From positions 203,129 through 267,128 of the forward strand of contig NZ_JAGGQJ010000036.1 in NCBI RefSeq assembly GCF_018613325.1: 64,000 nt of DNA, given 5' to 3'. Below the pieces are notes generated by a model that searched no databases, was not told the DNA's origin, and saw nothing but the letters and a program-made list of their open reading frames with translations. A program made the translations under genes and the position numbers. Below, one piece after another: positions 36,552 to 46,455 of this stretch (position 1 is its first letter; the number at the start of each line of letters is the position of its first letter). This stretch comes from Bacillus sp. ISL-34 (GTDB lineage: Bacteria > Bacillota > Bacilli > Bacillales > DSM-1321).

Positions 36552-37538
36552 GTGAAATCGTCTCTTAAATGGTTTGCTGTTTTAACAACGATCGTAATGC
36601 TTTTCATCTTACTTGGTGGAGCTTTAGTCACGAAGACGGATTCCGGCATGGGTTGCGGCAGGTCCTGGCCATTGTGCAATGGCCAATTGATCCCGGACAA
36701 AATCACGATTGAATTGGTCATTGAGCTTTCCCATCGACTCGTTTCAGGTGCTGGAGGATTCTTGGTTTTAATTTTATCGTATATGTCTTGGAAAAAAATC
36801 GGCCATATCCGTGAAGCGCGTTTCTTATCCGTCCTTTCTTTTGGTTTTCTGTTACTGCAAGGGTTGATCGGAGCCGCTGCCGTCATTTGGTCACAATCCG
36901 ATTTTGTCCTTGCCCTTCATTTTGGCATATCGCTCATTTCCTTTGCTTCCGTCTTTTTACTGACACTGTTGATTTTTGAAGTAGACAAGAAGTTCGAAGC
37001 CGAAAAACTTATAGTTGACAACCGAATGAAATTCCATATTATTGGCGTATTGATTTTTTGTCTGGTAGTCGTATATACGGGTGCTCTTGTAAGGCATACA
37101 GAATCCAGTCTTATCTGTAAGGATTGGCCTTTATGTGTAAATGACAGTGTTGCACTCCCCTCCAACCTTTATGAATGGATTCAGATGGGGCACCGTGCAA
37201 TGGCAGGCGCCATTTTCATTTGGGTATCATATGTGGCTTATATCGCAAAAAAACATTACAAAAATCAAAAAGTTTTATATGGCGGTTGGATTGCTGCATT
37301 CATTCTCGTATTTTTACAGGTTACCGCTGGAGCCTTTATCATTTTCTCAAGGCAAAACTTATATATCGCATTGACACACGCATTATTCATTGCCTGCTTT
37401 TTTGGTGTAATGAGCTATTTGATGCTATTGACGTCAAGAAGCAAAAAAAATGCCCTAGCCAAGCAAAAAGGGAGCTCCACGCATGCAGTCAAAGGACAGG
37501 ATGAACAGGATATAACACCAACGGTACCCGCCCGTTAA
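36552..37538 (+). CDS. ctaA: Heme A synthase
   Basis: Membrane monooxygenase that oxidises the heme O methyl group to give heme A. It has 328 residues with eight helices in two repeats. Conserved: [21 protein letters not shown] near 22-42 with the paired cysteines, the glutamate and heme-ligand histidines in ELSHR (near 60), [14 protein letters not shown] and THALF, and a second cysteine pair in ICKDWPLC. The tail is about 20 residues longer than in B. subtilis (306) and is basic. Start GTG 36552 after AAGGTGG. Confidence 0.95.
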   Translation: MKSSLKWFAVLTTIVMLFILLGGALVTKTDSGMGCGRSWPLCNGQLIPDKITIELVIELSHRLVSGAGGFLVLILSYMSWKKIGHIREARFLSVLSFGFLLLQGLIGAAAVIWSQSDFVLALHFGISLISFASVFLLTLLIFEVDKKFEAEKLIVDNRMKFHIIGVLIFCLVVVYTGALVRHTESSLICKDWPLCVNDSVALPSNLYEWIQMGHRAMAGAIFIWVSYVAYIAKKHYKNQKVLYGGWIAAFILVFLQVTAGAFIIFSRQNLYIALTHALFIACFFGVMSYLMLLTSRSKKNALAKQKGSSTHAVKGQDEQDITPTVPAR

Positions 37539-37576
37539 TATCTGATTGTTCAATCAATAATATAGAAGAATAAAAC

Positions 37577-37607
37577 AAAACCACCATTCCCGGGGAATGG
37601 TGGTTTT
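37577..37607. terminator. Bidirectional terminator between ctaA and pyc
   Basis: A stem of about 14 bp (AAAACCACCATTCC with GGAATGGTGGTTTT, small CGGG loop) flanked by A and T runs; the convergent ctaA and pyc ends meet here. Confidence 0.85.
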
Positions 37608-37719
37608 TGTTTTGTCTTAAGATGACCGTAAATTGCCTAAAAAGAGGGTACAGAGCAGCTTGAAGCCTCAAGCATACCCAATATACCCCAAATCATTCAC
37701 AAGGTCACAGTCAGCGATA

Positions 37720-40700
37720 TTACTTAGTTATTTCGATCAATAAGTCTCCAGTACTGATCGCTTCTCCATCTTTTACATAAATATCTTTAATGGTCCCGGA
37801 GAATGGTGCTTGTACGGTAGTTTCCATTTTCATCGCTTCCGTTATGATCAGGTGATCACCCTGCTTGACCTGATCGCCTTTCTCGACCACTACACGAATA
37901 ACCGTACCTGGCATTGTCGCACCGAGTTGTTCTTTATTTTTTGGGTCTGCTTTCATTTTTGATACAACGGAAGATTTAATGTTTTCATCCTTGATTATCA
38001 CTTCACGTGATTGACCATTCAACTCAAAATAAACGACCCGTGTTCCATCAGCCAATGGCTGGCCGATTGAAACCAATTTTACGATGAGTGTTTTACCCTT
38101 TTCAATTTCAACTTCGATTTCTTCCCCTAGCCTCATGCCATATAAGAAAGTCGCGGTATCGAGGTTGGAAACATCTCCAAACAGCTCAATCGTTTTATTG
38201 TAGTCCAGGAATACTTTTGGATATAGGGCATATGCAAGCACATCGAAATCAGTGACTGCCCGTCCCAATTCCTTGAATAATTCTTCTTTAAGTGCTGCAA
38301 AGTCCACTTCTTCCAATAATTCACCCGGTCTTACTGTTATAGGTTTCTTCCCTTTCAGGATAACTTCCTGAAGCTCTTTAGGGAATCCCCCAACCGGCTG
38401 ACCTAGATAGCCTTCGAATAACTCTATGACTGAATCAGGGAAATCGATGGATTTGCCATTTGTCAGAACATCTTCTTCAGACAGGTTATTTTGTACCATG
38501 AATAACGCCATGTCCCCAACAACTTTTGATGACGGAGTTACTTTAACGATATCGCCGAACATTACATTGACGCGCTGGTACATTTCTTTCACTTCATGCC
38601 AGCGGTCTCCCAGCCCCACTGCTTTGGCTTGCTGCTGCAGATTACTATATTGACCGCCCGGCATCTCGTGTTTGTAAACCTCTGTATGAGGTGCATTCAT
38701 GCCGCTTTCGAAGTCATGATAGAATTTCCTGACCTCTCCCCAGTATTCTCCTAAACGCTCTAGTGAATCGACTTCCAATTTAGGCTGTCTGCTTGATCCT
38801 TCCAATGCATAATGAAGTGTTTGTACACTTGGCTGCGAAGTAAGTCCAGCTAAAGAACCAATCGCCGTATCAACGATATCCACACCAGCTTCGATCGCTT
38901 TCGAATACATGTAAATCCCATTTCCGCTTGTATCATGAGTATGCAGATGGATCGGAAGGGATGTCGATTCTTTCAGTTCCGATACAAGTCGGTAAGCAGC
39001 ATCAGGTTTCAAGAGGCCGGCCATATCCTTGATCGCTAAAATATGGGCACCGGCTTGTTCCAATTCCACAGCCATATTCTTATAGTATTCGATATTATAT
39101 TTGCTGCGTGATGGATCATTCAAATCCCCTGTATAACAAATGGTAGCTTCCGCAATTTTGCCGGATTGACGGACTGCATCAATAGCCAATTCCATTCCTT
39201 TAACCCAGTTTAAACTATCGAAGATACGGAAAACATCAATGCCTGCATCCGCTGATTTCTCTACGAATTCACGAATGACATTATCAGGGTAATTTTTATA
39301 ACCAACTGCATTTGAAGCCCTTAAAAGCATTTGCAAAAGGACATTCGGCGCTTTTTTCCTGAAACTTAACAGCCTGTCCCATGGATCTTCTTTCAAGAAG
39401 CGATATGCGACATCGAAAGTTGCCCCGCCCCACATTTCCATTGAAAATAAATCAGGAAGGAGTTTTGCTGTAGGCTCAGCGATATCAAGGATATCTTTCG
39501 ACCTGATTCTCGTCGCCAGTAAAGATTGATGTGCATCACGGAAAGTCGTATCTGTGATCAATACCTCTTTTTGTTCTTTGATCCAATTGACCAGTCCCTC
39601 TGCACCTTGCTGTTCAAGAATATTTTTTGTACCCGAGATAAGCGGCAGGCCACCAACATTCGGAATTGGAGCTGGTTCAAAAACAGGTTTCTTCTTTTTC
39701 TCGACTCCCGGGAAACCATTCACTGTCACATTTCCGATATATGAAAGCATTTTTGTCCCACGGTCTTTTCTGATTGGGAAGCTAAATAATTCCGGTGTGG
39801 TATCAATGAATGATGTATCATATTCCCCATTTATGAATTTTTCATGTTTAACGACATTTTCAAGGAAGGGGATATTGGTTTTAATACCACGAATCCTGAA
39901 TTCCTTAAGGTTACGAACCATTTTGGAAGCTGCCTGCTCAAATGAAAGCGCATGAGTGGAAAGTTTAACGAGAAGGGAATCATAATATGGTGTGATGACC
40001 GCACCTTGGAACCCATTCCCAGCATCCAGACGAACACCGAATCCCCCTCCGGAACGGTAAACCATCATTTTCCCGGTATCAGGCATGAAATTATTCAATG
40101 GGTCCTCAGTCGTCACCCGTGATTGAATAGCATATCCATGTGTTTTGATTCCTGCTTGTTCGGGGATCCCGATCTTTTTGCCATGGAGTTCATGCCCTTC
40201 AGCTACCATGATTTGAGATTGAACGATATCAATGCCCGTAATCATTTCAGTAATGGTATGCTCAACCTGTACCCTTGGATTGACTTCAATAAAGTAAAAT
40301 TCGCCATTTGCCACAAGGAACTCGACCGTACCAGCATTTACATAATCAATATTTTTCGCCAACTTGACGGCTGCCTCACAAATCCTTTCCCTTAAATCAT
40401 CGGAAAGGGAAACGGAAGGTGCCACTTCCACAACTTTTTGATGACGTCTCTGAACGGAACAGTCACGTTCATATAAATGGACGATATTTCCATGAGTATC
40501 AGCCAAGATCTGAACTTCGATATGCTTCGGATTTTGTATGAATCTTTCAACATATACTTCATCATTACCAAAAGCTGCTTTAGCTTCTGATTTTGCGCGA
40601 TCATAAGCCTCTTCAACATCTTCGATTTTTTCGACAATCCGCATTCCGCGTCCGCCGCCGCCTAAAGAGGCTTTTATAATAATTGGAAAACCGTATTGTT

Positions 40701-41157
40701 CACCAAATTCCTTGACTTCTTCAATACTGGTAACCGGTCCATCACTTCCAGGGATAACCGGGATCTCAGCCAGTTCAGCTTGTGTTCTGGCTTTAACTTT
40801 GTCACCAAACATATCTAGGTGTCTTGATTCTGGTCCGATGAAGATTATGCCTTCTTCCTCACAGCGTTTCGCAAATTCAATATTTTCTGAAAGGAAACCA
40901 TAACCGGGATGAATCGCATCGACTCCGCTCATTTTGGCGATCGCAATTATGCCTTCGATATCCAGGTAAGCATCAATCGGCTTTTTGCCTTCCCCAACCA
41001 AATAAGCCTCATCCGCTTTATATCGGTGATAAGAACCATAATCTTCCTTTGAATAGATTGCAACTGTGTGAATGTCTAATTCCGTACATGCCCGAAAAAT
41101 TCGTATCGCTATTTCTCCACGATTTGCCGCAAGTACTTTTTCTATACGTTTCGCCAT
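37720..41157 (-). CDS. pyc: Pyruvate carboxylase
   Basis: Biotin enzyme that makes oxaloacetate from pyruvate, bicarbonate and ATP. It has 1145 residues (1148 in B. subtilis PycA). Order: biotin carboxylase domain (about 1-450, with KASLGGGGRGMRIV as ATP-grasp loop and ERDCSVQRRHQK), carboxyltransferase (about 530-800, TDTTFRDAHQSLLATR and LHTHDTSGNG), the conserved carboxylase region (about 820-1010) and a biotinyl domain at the C-terminus with EAMKMETT carrying the biotinyl-lysine. Start ATG 41157 with AGGGTGG; the TTG at 41175 is upstream of that site. Confidence 0.98.
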   Translation of the reverse strand: MAKRIEKVLAANRGEIAIRIFRACTELDIHTVAIYSKEDYGSYHRYKADEAYLVGEGKKPIDAYLDIEGIIAIAKMSGVDAIHPGYGFLSENIEFAKRCEEEGIIFIGPESRHLDMFGDKVKARTQAELAEIPVIPGSDGPVTSIEEVKEFGEQYGFPIIIKASLGGGGRGMRIVEKIEDVEEAYDRAKSEAKAAFGNDEVYVERFIQNPKHIEVQILADTHGNIVHLYERDCSVQRRHQKVVEVAPSVSLSDDLRERICEAAVKLAKNIDYVNAGTVEFLVANGEFYFIEVNPRVQVEHTITEMITGIDIVQSQIMVAEGHELHGKKIGIPEQAGIKTHGYAIQSRVTTEDPLNNFMPDTGKMMVYRSGGGFGVRLDAGNGFQGAVITPYYDSLLVKLSTHALSFEQAASKMVRNLKEFRIRGIKTNIPFLENVVKHEKFINGEYDTSFIDTTPELFSFPIRKDRGTKMLSYIGNVTVNGFPGVEKKKKPVFEPAPIPNVGGLPLISGTKNILEQQGAEGLVNWIKEQKEVLITDTTFRDAHQSLLATRIRSKDILDIAEPTAKLLPDLFSMEMWGGATFDVAYRFLKEDPWDRLLSFRKKAPNVLLQMLLRASNAVGYKNYPDNVIREFVEKSADAGIDVFRIFDSLNWVKGMELAIDAVRQSGKIAEATICYTGDLNDPSRSKYNIEYYKNMAVELEQAGAHILAIKDMAGLLKPDAAYRLVSELKESTSLPIHLHTHDTSGNGIYMYSKAIEAGVDIVDTAIGSLAGLTSQPSVQTLHYALEGSSRQPKLEVDSLERLGEYWGEVRKFYHDFESGMNAPHTEVYKHEMPGGQYSNLQQQAKAVGLGDRWHEVKEMYQRVNVMFGDIVKVTPSSKVVGDMALFMVQNNLSEEDVLTNGKSIDFPDSVIELFEGYLGQPVGGFPKELQEVILKGKKPITVRPGELLEEVDFAALKEELFKELGRAVTDFDVLAYALYPKVFLDYNKTIELFGDVSNLDTATFLYGMRLGEEIEVEIEKGKTLIVKLVSIGQPLADGTRVVYFELNGQSREVIIKDENIKSSVVSKMKADPKNKEQLGATMPGTVIRVVVEKGDQVKQGDHLIITEAMKMETTVQAPFSGTIKDIYVKDGEAISTGDLLIEITK

Positions 41158-41767
41158 TGCTACCACCCTAATCAATATGTATTTTTATTGAATATATAGA
41201 AAAAAAGCGCGAAAGAATTCACCACTTTTTATTCATAATTTTATTTCCCTATTAAGGAAATCAATCTGATAAAGCTCATTTTATCGCTGATGTAATTATT
41301 TTGATATATTTTATATTCTTGTTTTTTACATCCGATAAAGACTAAAAAGAGCCATATACCATTAGCAAATGAAAATTTAGCTATAATAATATATCATCAA
41401 GTTGTTTTAACATTCAATTAATATAACCATAATACTAAAATTAACTGAATACAATAAAAAAATAAAAAATTACATATATTCGTATATAAAAACATGGAAT
41501 TAACTCTGCTTTCACACTAAGACTCCAATGCTCAGCAATGGCGCGGAACCATAAATTCCCAGTTCCGATTGAGAAATCTGAAATGTAAAGATGACCATTA
41601 AACAACACATTGGGAATTCAAAATAATTAAAAAACTCAAATTGAGCTTCCGTGGATTAATTAGTATGTCACTATTTGATATAGTATAACATTATTAAATT
41701 AATTATGTACATAAATAAAAAACTCAAACAATCATCGAGATTTGTTTGAGTTAGTATGTTTTATCTA
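41158..41767. other. AT-rich gene-free gap where ftsW usually lies
   Basis: About 610 bases with no ORF I can support and much higher A+T than the neighbours. In B. subtilis and B. cereus ftsW lies between ylaN and pyc; here it is missing and I see no remnant of it. The gap holds the ylaN terminator (41715-41752). The start of the pyc transcript must lie here, but many TATAAT-like strings prevent a choice. Confidence 0.6.
41715..41752 (-). terminator. Terminator after ylaN
   Basis: The minus strand has AACTCAAACAAA, loop, TTGTTTGAGTT and then TTTTTATTTA. Confidence 0.8.
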
Positions 41768-42049
41768 TTATTTTTTTAATGATGCTTCATGCAAAACTGA
41801 CAATTCCTGTTCAAGGGTTTCCAAAAGGGATTTACCCTCGGTTTCCTCTACCAAACCTAAGCGTACGGCAAAATCAATTTCTCGTGATAGGCCGAACATT
41901 TGTGTATCAAGGACCTCTTCATATAAAGGACATTGAGGCATAGTGAGATTTTCCATTTGAACTTTTATCAGTTTTAGAATCTTGTCAGCATCTGCTTTTA
42001 ATAAAGCATAAGCTTTTTCTCGATGATTGACAAGCATATCAGATGCCAT
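41768..42049 (-). CDS. ylaN: YlaN family protein
   Basis: A 93-residue, mostly helical cytoplasmic protein, exactly the B. subtilis length. YlaN has been reported to bind iron and Fur and to influence iron-responsive regulation. Conserved: [40 protein letters not shown] and [12 protein letters not shown] with GGGGGGA upstream. Transcribed alone because ftsW is absent. Confidence 0.92.
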   Translation of the reverse strand: MASDMLVNHREKAYALLKADADKILKLIKVQMENLTMPQCPLYEEVLDTQMFGLSREIDFAVRLGLVEETEGKSLLETLEQELSVLHEASLKK

Positions 42050-42270
42050 GTTAAATCCCCCCGCTCAGAGCGATTAAATCTTATCTCTAAATTCTACCTT
42101 TAGTTTTGGGAAAAAGCAAGGACATTGACAAACAATTTGCCATTGAGATATCATGGTCACCTTTCAAATGAATATACCCAGCCATGGAAATTGTTCACCA
42201 TCGTGAAGATGTGACATTTCAATTATAATTGATTATAATCATTAAAGAGCAACAGAAAGGAATGAGATAT

Positions 42271-42774
42271 TTGGAACCCATCGTATTTATAAATGGAAAA
42301 GTGAAATATCCAATTACGCTAGATCCTGGGGTATGGATTTTTGATGACCGTAAAGTTGAAATCGATACATATTTCCACGCTGAAAGAGTCCAAGTCAATG
42401 AATTAGAAGAATATACGATTGCCGCCTCCAAACATTGGCAAAAAGAAATACAGGAAGGCGCAATAATGCCGCCTACTTTAAAAACGGAACAAAAGTTCGA
42501 GAAGCAAAGATTGCTGGAAGGGACTTTTGGCATCCCTTTTGAACCTTTTTTAAAAAATGCCGAACCTGAAAATGGGACAACTGAAGTCATCGTTACAACC
42601 GATGATGAGGAGCTTACATTCCCGTTGGAAACGGCACTTGAATTTTTCCTGGGCTTTTCCAAGGATGGAAAGCCGCTTAAAATATCCGAGGGCGGCCCTA
42701 TGGAAATTTATTTCGGAGACGCTTCCAACATCAATGATCCGATAAAAAATGTACGGTCTTTCACCGTTAAATAA
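42271..42774 (+). CDS. ylaL: YlaL-like protein of unknown function
   Basis: A 167-residue soluble protein whose N-terminus EPIVFINGKVKYPITLDPG and FDDRKVEIDTYF recall B. subtilis YlaL. No catalytic motif is evident. Start TTG 42271 with AAAGGA nine bases upstream; the frame is open from 42229 but the first 14 codons lack a ribosome site. Position next to phoH/ylaK supports ylaL. Confidence 0.7.
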   Translation: MEPIVFINGKVKYPITLDPGVWIFDDRKVEIDTYFHAERVQVNELEEYTIAASKHWQKEIQEGAIMPPTLKTEQKFEKQRLLEGTFGIPFEPFLKNAEPENGTTEVIVTTDDEELTFPLETALEFFLGFSKDGKPLKISEGGPMEIYFGDASNINDPIKNVRSFTVK

Positions 42775-42803
42775 GACTTAGTCCAATCATACCAAAAACT
42801 TTA

Positions 42804-42838
42804 GAGCAATCGGCAAGGGATATCTCTTGCCGATTGCT
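42804..42838. terminator. Hairpin between ylaL and phoH
   Basis: A long near-perfect stem (AGCAATCGGCAAG with CTTGCCGATTGCT, extended by GGGATATCTC) at the meeting point of the convergent genes. The T runs are short, so efficiency is uncertain. Confidence 0.6.
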
Positions 42839-44169
42839 TATAAAAGCGTAGCTGCCAGTTGGGCCAATCCAGATCTTTCCCCTTTTATCAATTTAACATG
42901 GCCGGCAATACGCTCAGTCTTGAATTTTTCCACCACATATGTCAAACCATTATTATATTCATCTAAATACGGATGATCTATTTGCTCCGGATCTCCCATC
43001 AATACAATTTTGCTCCGCTCACCGACCCTCGTCAAGATGGTCTTGACCTCATGTTTTGTTAAGTTCTGCGCTTCATCGATGATGATGAACTGATCCGGGA
43101 TGCTCCTCCCCCTGATATAGGTGAGGGCTTCCACTTCAATCGAACTCATGCCTGCTAAAATGGCATCCAATTCCCCAGGTTTTTTCGTATTGAACAAAAA
43201 TTGGAGATTATCAAAAATAGGCTGCATCCAGGGTCTTAATTTTTCTTCTTTTTCCCCTGGCAAGTAACCAATATCTTTACCAACCGGAACAATGGGCCTG
43301 GCAACCAAAAGTTTCTTATATTGTGACAAATCTTCAGTTTGCAGCAACCCTGTTGCCAACGCCAATAAAGTCTTACCTGTCCCTGCCTTACCAATGAGCG
43401 TCACAAGCTGGATATCCGAACGAAGCAACAAATCAAGGGCCATCGTCTGCTGGACATTTCTCGGTTTAATTCCCCAAATATGTTCTCCTTCATACATCAA
43501 TTTCTTAACGAACCTGCAGTTCTCATCCACAATCCCAATTGCAGAAGCTGAACTGCCCAGCGTGTCCTTCATCAGCAGGAATTGATTTGGATAATATGAA
43601 TCTTTTGTCAGCTCTTCCAGTGCCAGAAAACTTTTTTCATAAAACTTATTCAGATTATCAATCGATACATACACTTCTTTGTGCCCAGCGTAAATATGGT
43701 CCAGTTCTACGACACGGTCATTTAAAAAGTCCTCTGCCTCAAGACCGATGGCATCAGCTTTGACCCTGACTAGAGTGTCTTTGCTAACCAAAATGACTGT
43801 TTTTCCATCTTCTTTCGTCTCTTCTTCCAAAGATAAATTTTTCGCGACTGCCAATATCCTGTTATCATTTGTTTTCTCCACAAAAATTTCCTGAAGCTTA
43901 TGAAATGAACGGTGGTTGAGTTCAATCCTTATGCTGCCTCCATTATGAAGCGGAATGCTCTGATGAAGCTTCCCTTTTTCCCGAAAGCTATCGATCAATT
44001 TCGATACTTGCCTGGCATTCCTTCCGATTTCGTCCATGTACCTTTTTTTCGAATCCAATTCTTCTAATACGACTGCTGGAATGACAACTTCATTATCTTC
44101 GAATGAATAAATCGAATACGGATCCTGCAACAGGACATTCGTATCTAAAACATAGATTTTTTTCCCCAA
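42838..44169 (-). CDS. phoH: PhoH family protein with N-terminal PIN domain (YlaK)
   Basis: A 443-residue protein. The PIN ribonuclease domain (about 1-150) has acidic residues in YVLDTNVLLQDP, VLEELDSKK and TNDNRILAVA. The PhoH ATPase domain (about 230-440) has Walker A GKAGTGKTLLAL near 264 and Walker B FIIIDEAQNL near 365. PhoH2-type proteins are RNA helicase/nuclease-like. Start TTG 44169 with AGGAGG seven bases upstream. Confidence 0.93.
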   Translation of the reverse strand: MGKKIYVLDTNVLLQDPYSIYSFEDNEVVIPAVVLEELDSKKRYMDEIGRNARQVSKLIDSFREKGKLHQSIPLHNGGSIRIELNHRSFHKLQEIFVEKTNDNRILAVAKNLSLEEETKEDGKTVILVSKDTLVRVKADAIGLEAEDFLNDRVVELDHIYAGHKEVYVSIDNLNKFYEKSFLALEELTKDSYYPNQFLLMKDTLGSSASAIGIVDENCRFVKKLMYEGEHIWGIKPRNVQQTMALDLLLRSDIQLVTLIGKAGTGKTLLALATGLLQTEDLSQYKKLLVARPIVPVGKDIGYLPGEKEEKLRPWMQPIFDNLQFLFNTKKPGELDAILAGMSSIEVEALTYIRGRSIPDQFIIIDEAQNLTKHEVKTILTRVGERSKIVLMGDPEQIDHPYLDEYNNGLTYVVEKFKTERIAGHVKLIKGERSGLAQLAATLL

Positions 44170-44428
44170 TATGACGCCTCCTGCCTGCTCTATAGGATAT
44201 GCCTTACCATTTACTACACTCAGCAGTTATGTAGCGGACGAGACTGTTGATAAAATATATGTTCCTTTGCATAAAGATAGAAGAACATTTACAGACTATA
44301 AAGAAAACTTCCAGCAAAGAATGCAATCCCCAACATTGATTACACCATGTTTAGCTGCATTTTATACTTATATGCATCAGACTTAATAGTGATGGACAGG
44401 CTGGAACAAACATTAAGGAGGTTTTACA

Positions 44429-45028
44429 TTGCAAAAAATCATATTGTCGCTCGCTGCGGTTCTGTTGATGTCAGGTTGCACAATGGATAATAAAAATGAA
44501 GTGTCTGAAAATAATGCGAAAAACAATATAACGAAAGTCAATAACTCGACCATCAAGGAAGCAGACAGACAAACAGGTCAGAAAACAGCGGAAAGACTCA
44601 CCGGTTTGGCTAGATCCATTCCGGAGGTGAACGATGCCACCGCAGTCGTACTTGGCAAATATGCCATCGTCGGAATAGATATTGACCAAGATATTGAGCG
44701 TTCACAGGTTGGAACGATAAAGTACTCAGTTGGAGAAACTTTAAAACATGATCCTGACGGTGCAAATGCCATCATCGTCGCTGACCCGGATATAAATGAG
44801 CGGATCAGGGAGGTAGCCAGGGATATTCAAGACGGCAAACCCGTAACAGGTATACTTAATGAACTCGCTGACATCACAAGTCGAGTCATTCCTGAGGTTC
44901 CTGGTGATATTTTAACCCCAACACCATCAAAGAACATTGATAAGGAAAAAAATAAACTTGATGATAATACGGAAAGAAAAGAACTCGATAAAGAGCAAAA
45001 CGATCAATCCAATCACTTTAAAGAATGA
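44429..45028 (+). CDS. ylaJ: YhcN/YlaJ family sporulation lipoprotein
   Basis: A 199-residue lipoprotein. The signal peptide ends LLMSGC (cysteine 16). The YhcN/YlaJ domain (about 40-150) includes AERLTGLARSIPEVNDATAVVLG, split here as AERLTGLARS and IPEVNDATAVVLG, and the tail is rich in K, D, E and N. Family members are found in spore membranes. Start TTG 44429 with AAGGAGG. Followed by a terminator. Confidence 0.88.
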   Translation: MQKIILSLAAVLLMSGCTMDNKNEVSENNAKNNITKVNNSTIKEADRQTGQKTAERLTGLARSIPEVNDATAVVLGKYAIVGIDIDQDIERSQVGTIKYSVGETLKHDPDGANAIIVADPDINERIREVARDIQDGKPVTGILNELADITSRVIPEVPGDILTPTPSKNIDKEKNKLDDNTERKELDKEQNDQSNHFKE

Positions 45029-45038
45029 ATTTTCCTGA

Positions 45039-45062
45039 CCCGAAGTCAATCTTCGGGTTTTT
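45039..45062 (+). terminator. Terminator after ylaJ
   Basis: Stem CCCGAAG with CTTCGGG followed by five T. Confidence 0.85.
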
Positions 45063-45185
45063 GCTATGCCCGCCATGAACCAGGTATTGTTACGTTCAAA
45101 TGTTAGTTTCACTTTATCCTCGTTTTACCATAAAAATATTGGTATACTTAAAAGCATATTCAAATTGAAGTGAGGTTCAACTAAT

Positions 45186-45386
45186 ATGAAGGTTAAATGT
45201 GTAATATGCGATCAAATCGAATCTATACCTGACGATAGCCCAGAAGCAAAGAAACTTCGCAACCGTCCTATACATACCTATATGTGCAATACATGCAACC
45301 AACGCATTGAAGAGCGTACGAACGAACGGATTGCAACCGGAAACTTCCGTCTGTACCGGACGATTAAAAATGAAGATGAATGGTAG
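45186..45386 (+). CDS. ylaI: YlaI family zinc-ribbon protein (DUF2197)
   Basis: A 66-residue protein with CVIC (residues 5-8) and CNTC (34-37) pairs, a probable zinc ribbon, and a basic C-terminus (RIEERTNERIATG). The ATG is preceded by GTGAGG. The family is conserved in Bacillaceae; role unknown. Its last codons overlap the start of the next (broken) gene. Confidence 0.88.
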   Translation: MKVKCVICDQIESIPDDSPEAKKLRNRPIHTYMCNTCNQRIEERTNERIATGNFRLYRTIKNEDEW

Positions 45387-45800
45387 AATATTTTATAAAG
45401 CATCCCTGATCGGTATCATCAATGGAATTTTGCTTGGAGTGATGATGAAGTGGGCCGAAATGGTTTCCGGTAAACAAGTGTATCAGCTTTTATTGAATGT
45501 GGATTTCCTTCCTCTAATCGGAGCTGTTTCCTGGAGTGAGGCATCATTGTTCTTTTTCCACCTCCTTTTCTCACTGGCCATTACGTTTAGTTACGCTTAT
45601 ATTCTTCATCCTTTGAAAATTTTCAGAAAATGGAACAAATACGCACTTGCTTTTATCACGATCATTCCGCCATCATACTTTACTTTCCACTATCAGCGCT
45701 GTCGAAAACAGGAGTTGTCCTTCCTTCTGATTTGACAGCTTTCTTTTTGTGGACAATCTTACATCTTTTTTACGGACTTTTCCTCCCTAGAGCAATATAA
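45370..45800 (+). pseudogene. Frameshifted membrane-protein gene downstream of ylaI
   Basis: The ORF from ATG 45370 encodes hydrophobic segments (YKASLIGIINGILLGVMM, ASLFFFHLLFSLAITF, YALAFITIIP) and then runs into a non-membrane tail to 45735. Shifting frame at the CCGCC near 45667-45671 restores IILYFPLSALSKTG and LTAFFLWTILHLFYGLFL up to a TAA at 45798-45800, just before a terminator. A single missing base explains it. I do not recognise the family. It could also be a sequencing error. Confidence 0.75.
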
Positions 45801-45832
45801 AAAAGAACCGTGCGTATGCACGGTTCTTTTTT
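45801..45832. terminator. Bidirectional terminator
   Basis: A 13-bp perfect stem (AAAAGAACCGTGC with GCACGGTTCTTTT), A-rich left and T-rich right. It begins right at the restored stop of the frameshifted gene and also serves the minus-strand gene ending at 45836. Confidence 0.9.
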
Positions 45833-45835
45833 CCA

Positions 45836-46123
45836 TTACTCGATATTTTTATACTTTTCTGGCTCTAACTGAATTTGGTCTAACATGATATCAATCAATT
45901 CAATCGGATAACGTTGCTTTTTCATTTCGTCTCCCAAAAGATATTCGACGAAATAAAAAGGTTCTGTTTTTGAAACCGAATCGATTATCACCTGATGATC
46001 GTCTTTCAGCATCTGCATGAAAAACATTTCTGTATCGCGTGCAGCTGTATCATCAGGCCTTGCATCACAGACAACTTTAATCGTCAACCAATTGTATAAA
46101 GCATCCTGTAATGATTTCATCAT
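45836..46123 (-). CDS. Conserved hypothetical protein downstream of ylaH
   Basis: A 95-residue soluble protein beginning MMKSLQDALYNWLTIKVV, with DARPDDTAARDTEMFFMQML near 22-41. The ATG at 46123 is one base after the ylaH stop, so the two are coupled; the longer frame up to 46183 overlaps ylaH and has no support. Acidic and helical. I do not recognise a function. Confidence 0.65.
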   Translation of the reverse strand: MMKSLQDALYNWLTIKVVCDARPDDTAARDTEMFFMQMLKDDHQVIIDSVSKTEPFYFVEYLLGDEMKKQRYPIELIDIMLDQIQLEPEKYKNIE

Positions 46124-46124
46124 C

Positions 46125-46433
46125 CTAAGCCTGTTCTTCTTTTCTCGAATTATGAAGACGAATTCTATAAATCCCCAGAACAAGCGAAGCGATGACTAAT
46201 GCTTCCCCCATAGGAAGAAACACCGCAAAGAAAGAAAGAAGGGTACATCCAAGTGCCATTACCACATAAATGACCACATTTTTTAGCAAAGGTAACTTTT
46301 TGGCAAAACCTAACTGATAGACAAGGATGCATAATCCAAAGACCGTTAAATATAAAAACCACATTCCTGCTTCAGGATTTTCATCCACTCTATACAATGC
46401 TGCAAAAAATGATAATCGCTCTTGGATATCCAA
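46125..46433 (-). CDS. ylaH: YlaH-like membrane protein
   Basis: A 102-residue protein with three hydrophobic helices (about 23-43, 50-70, 72-92) and a basic C-terminus. Conserved: [16 protein letters not shown] and [19 protein letters not shown]. Start TTG 46433 with AGGAGGAG upstream. It lies just downstream of typA, as in B. subtilis. Function unknown. Confidence 0.85.
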   Translation of the reverse strand: MDIQERLSFFAALYRVDENPEAGMWFLYLTVFGLCILVYQLGFAKKLPLLKNVVIYVVMALGCTLLSFFAVFLPMGEALVIASLVLGIYRIRLHNSRKEEQA

Positions 46434-46455
46434 TCTTTTCTCCTCCTCTTGCTAT

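Noticed and set aside
36518..36886. A 122-codon minus-strand ORF opposite ctaA.
   Set aside because: Shadow of the ctaA frame; no ribosome site.
41340..41700. Possible riboswitch or sRNA in the AT-rich gap before pyc.
   Set aside because: Only weak AT-rich pairing; no known motif, and TATAAT-like strings are expected by composition.
44171..44386. A 71-codon plus-strand ORF between phoH and ylaJ.
   Set aside because: No ribosome site, composition unlike a protein gene, and it covers the phoH upstream region where a promoter is expected.
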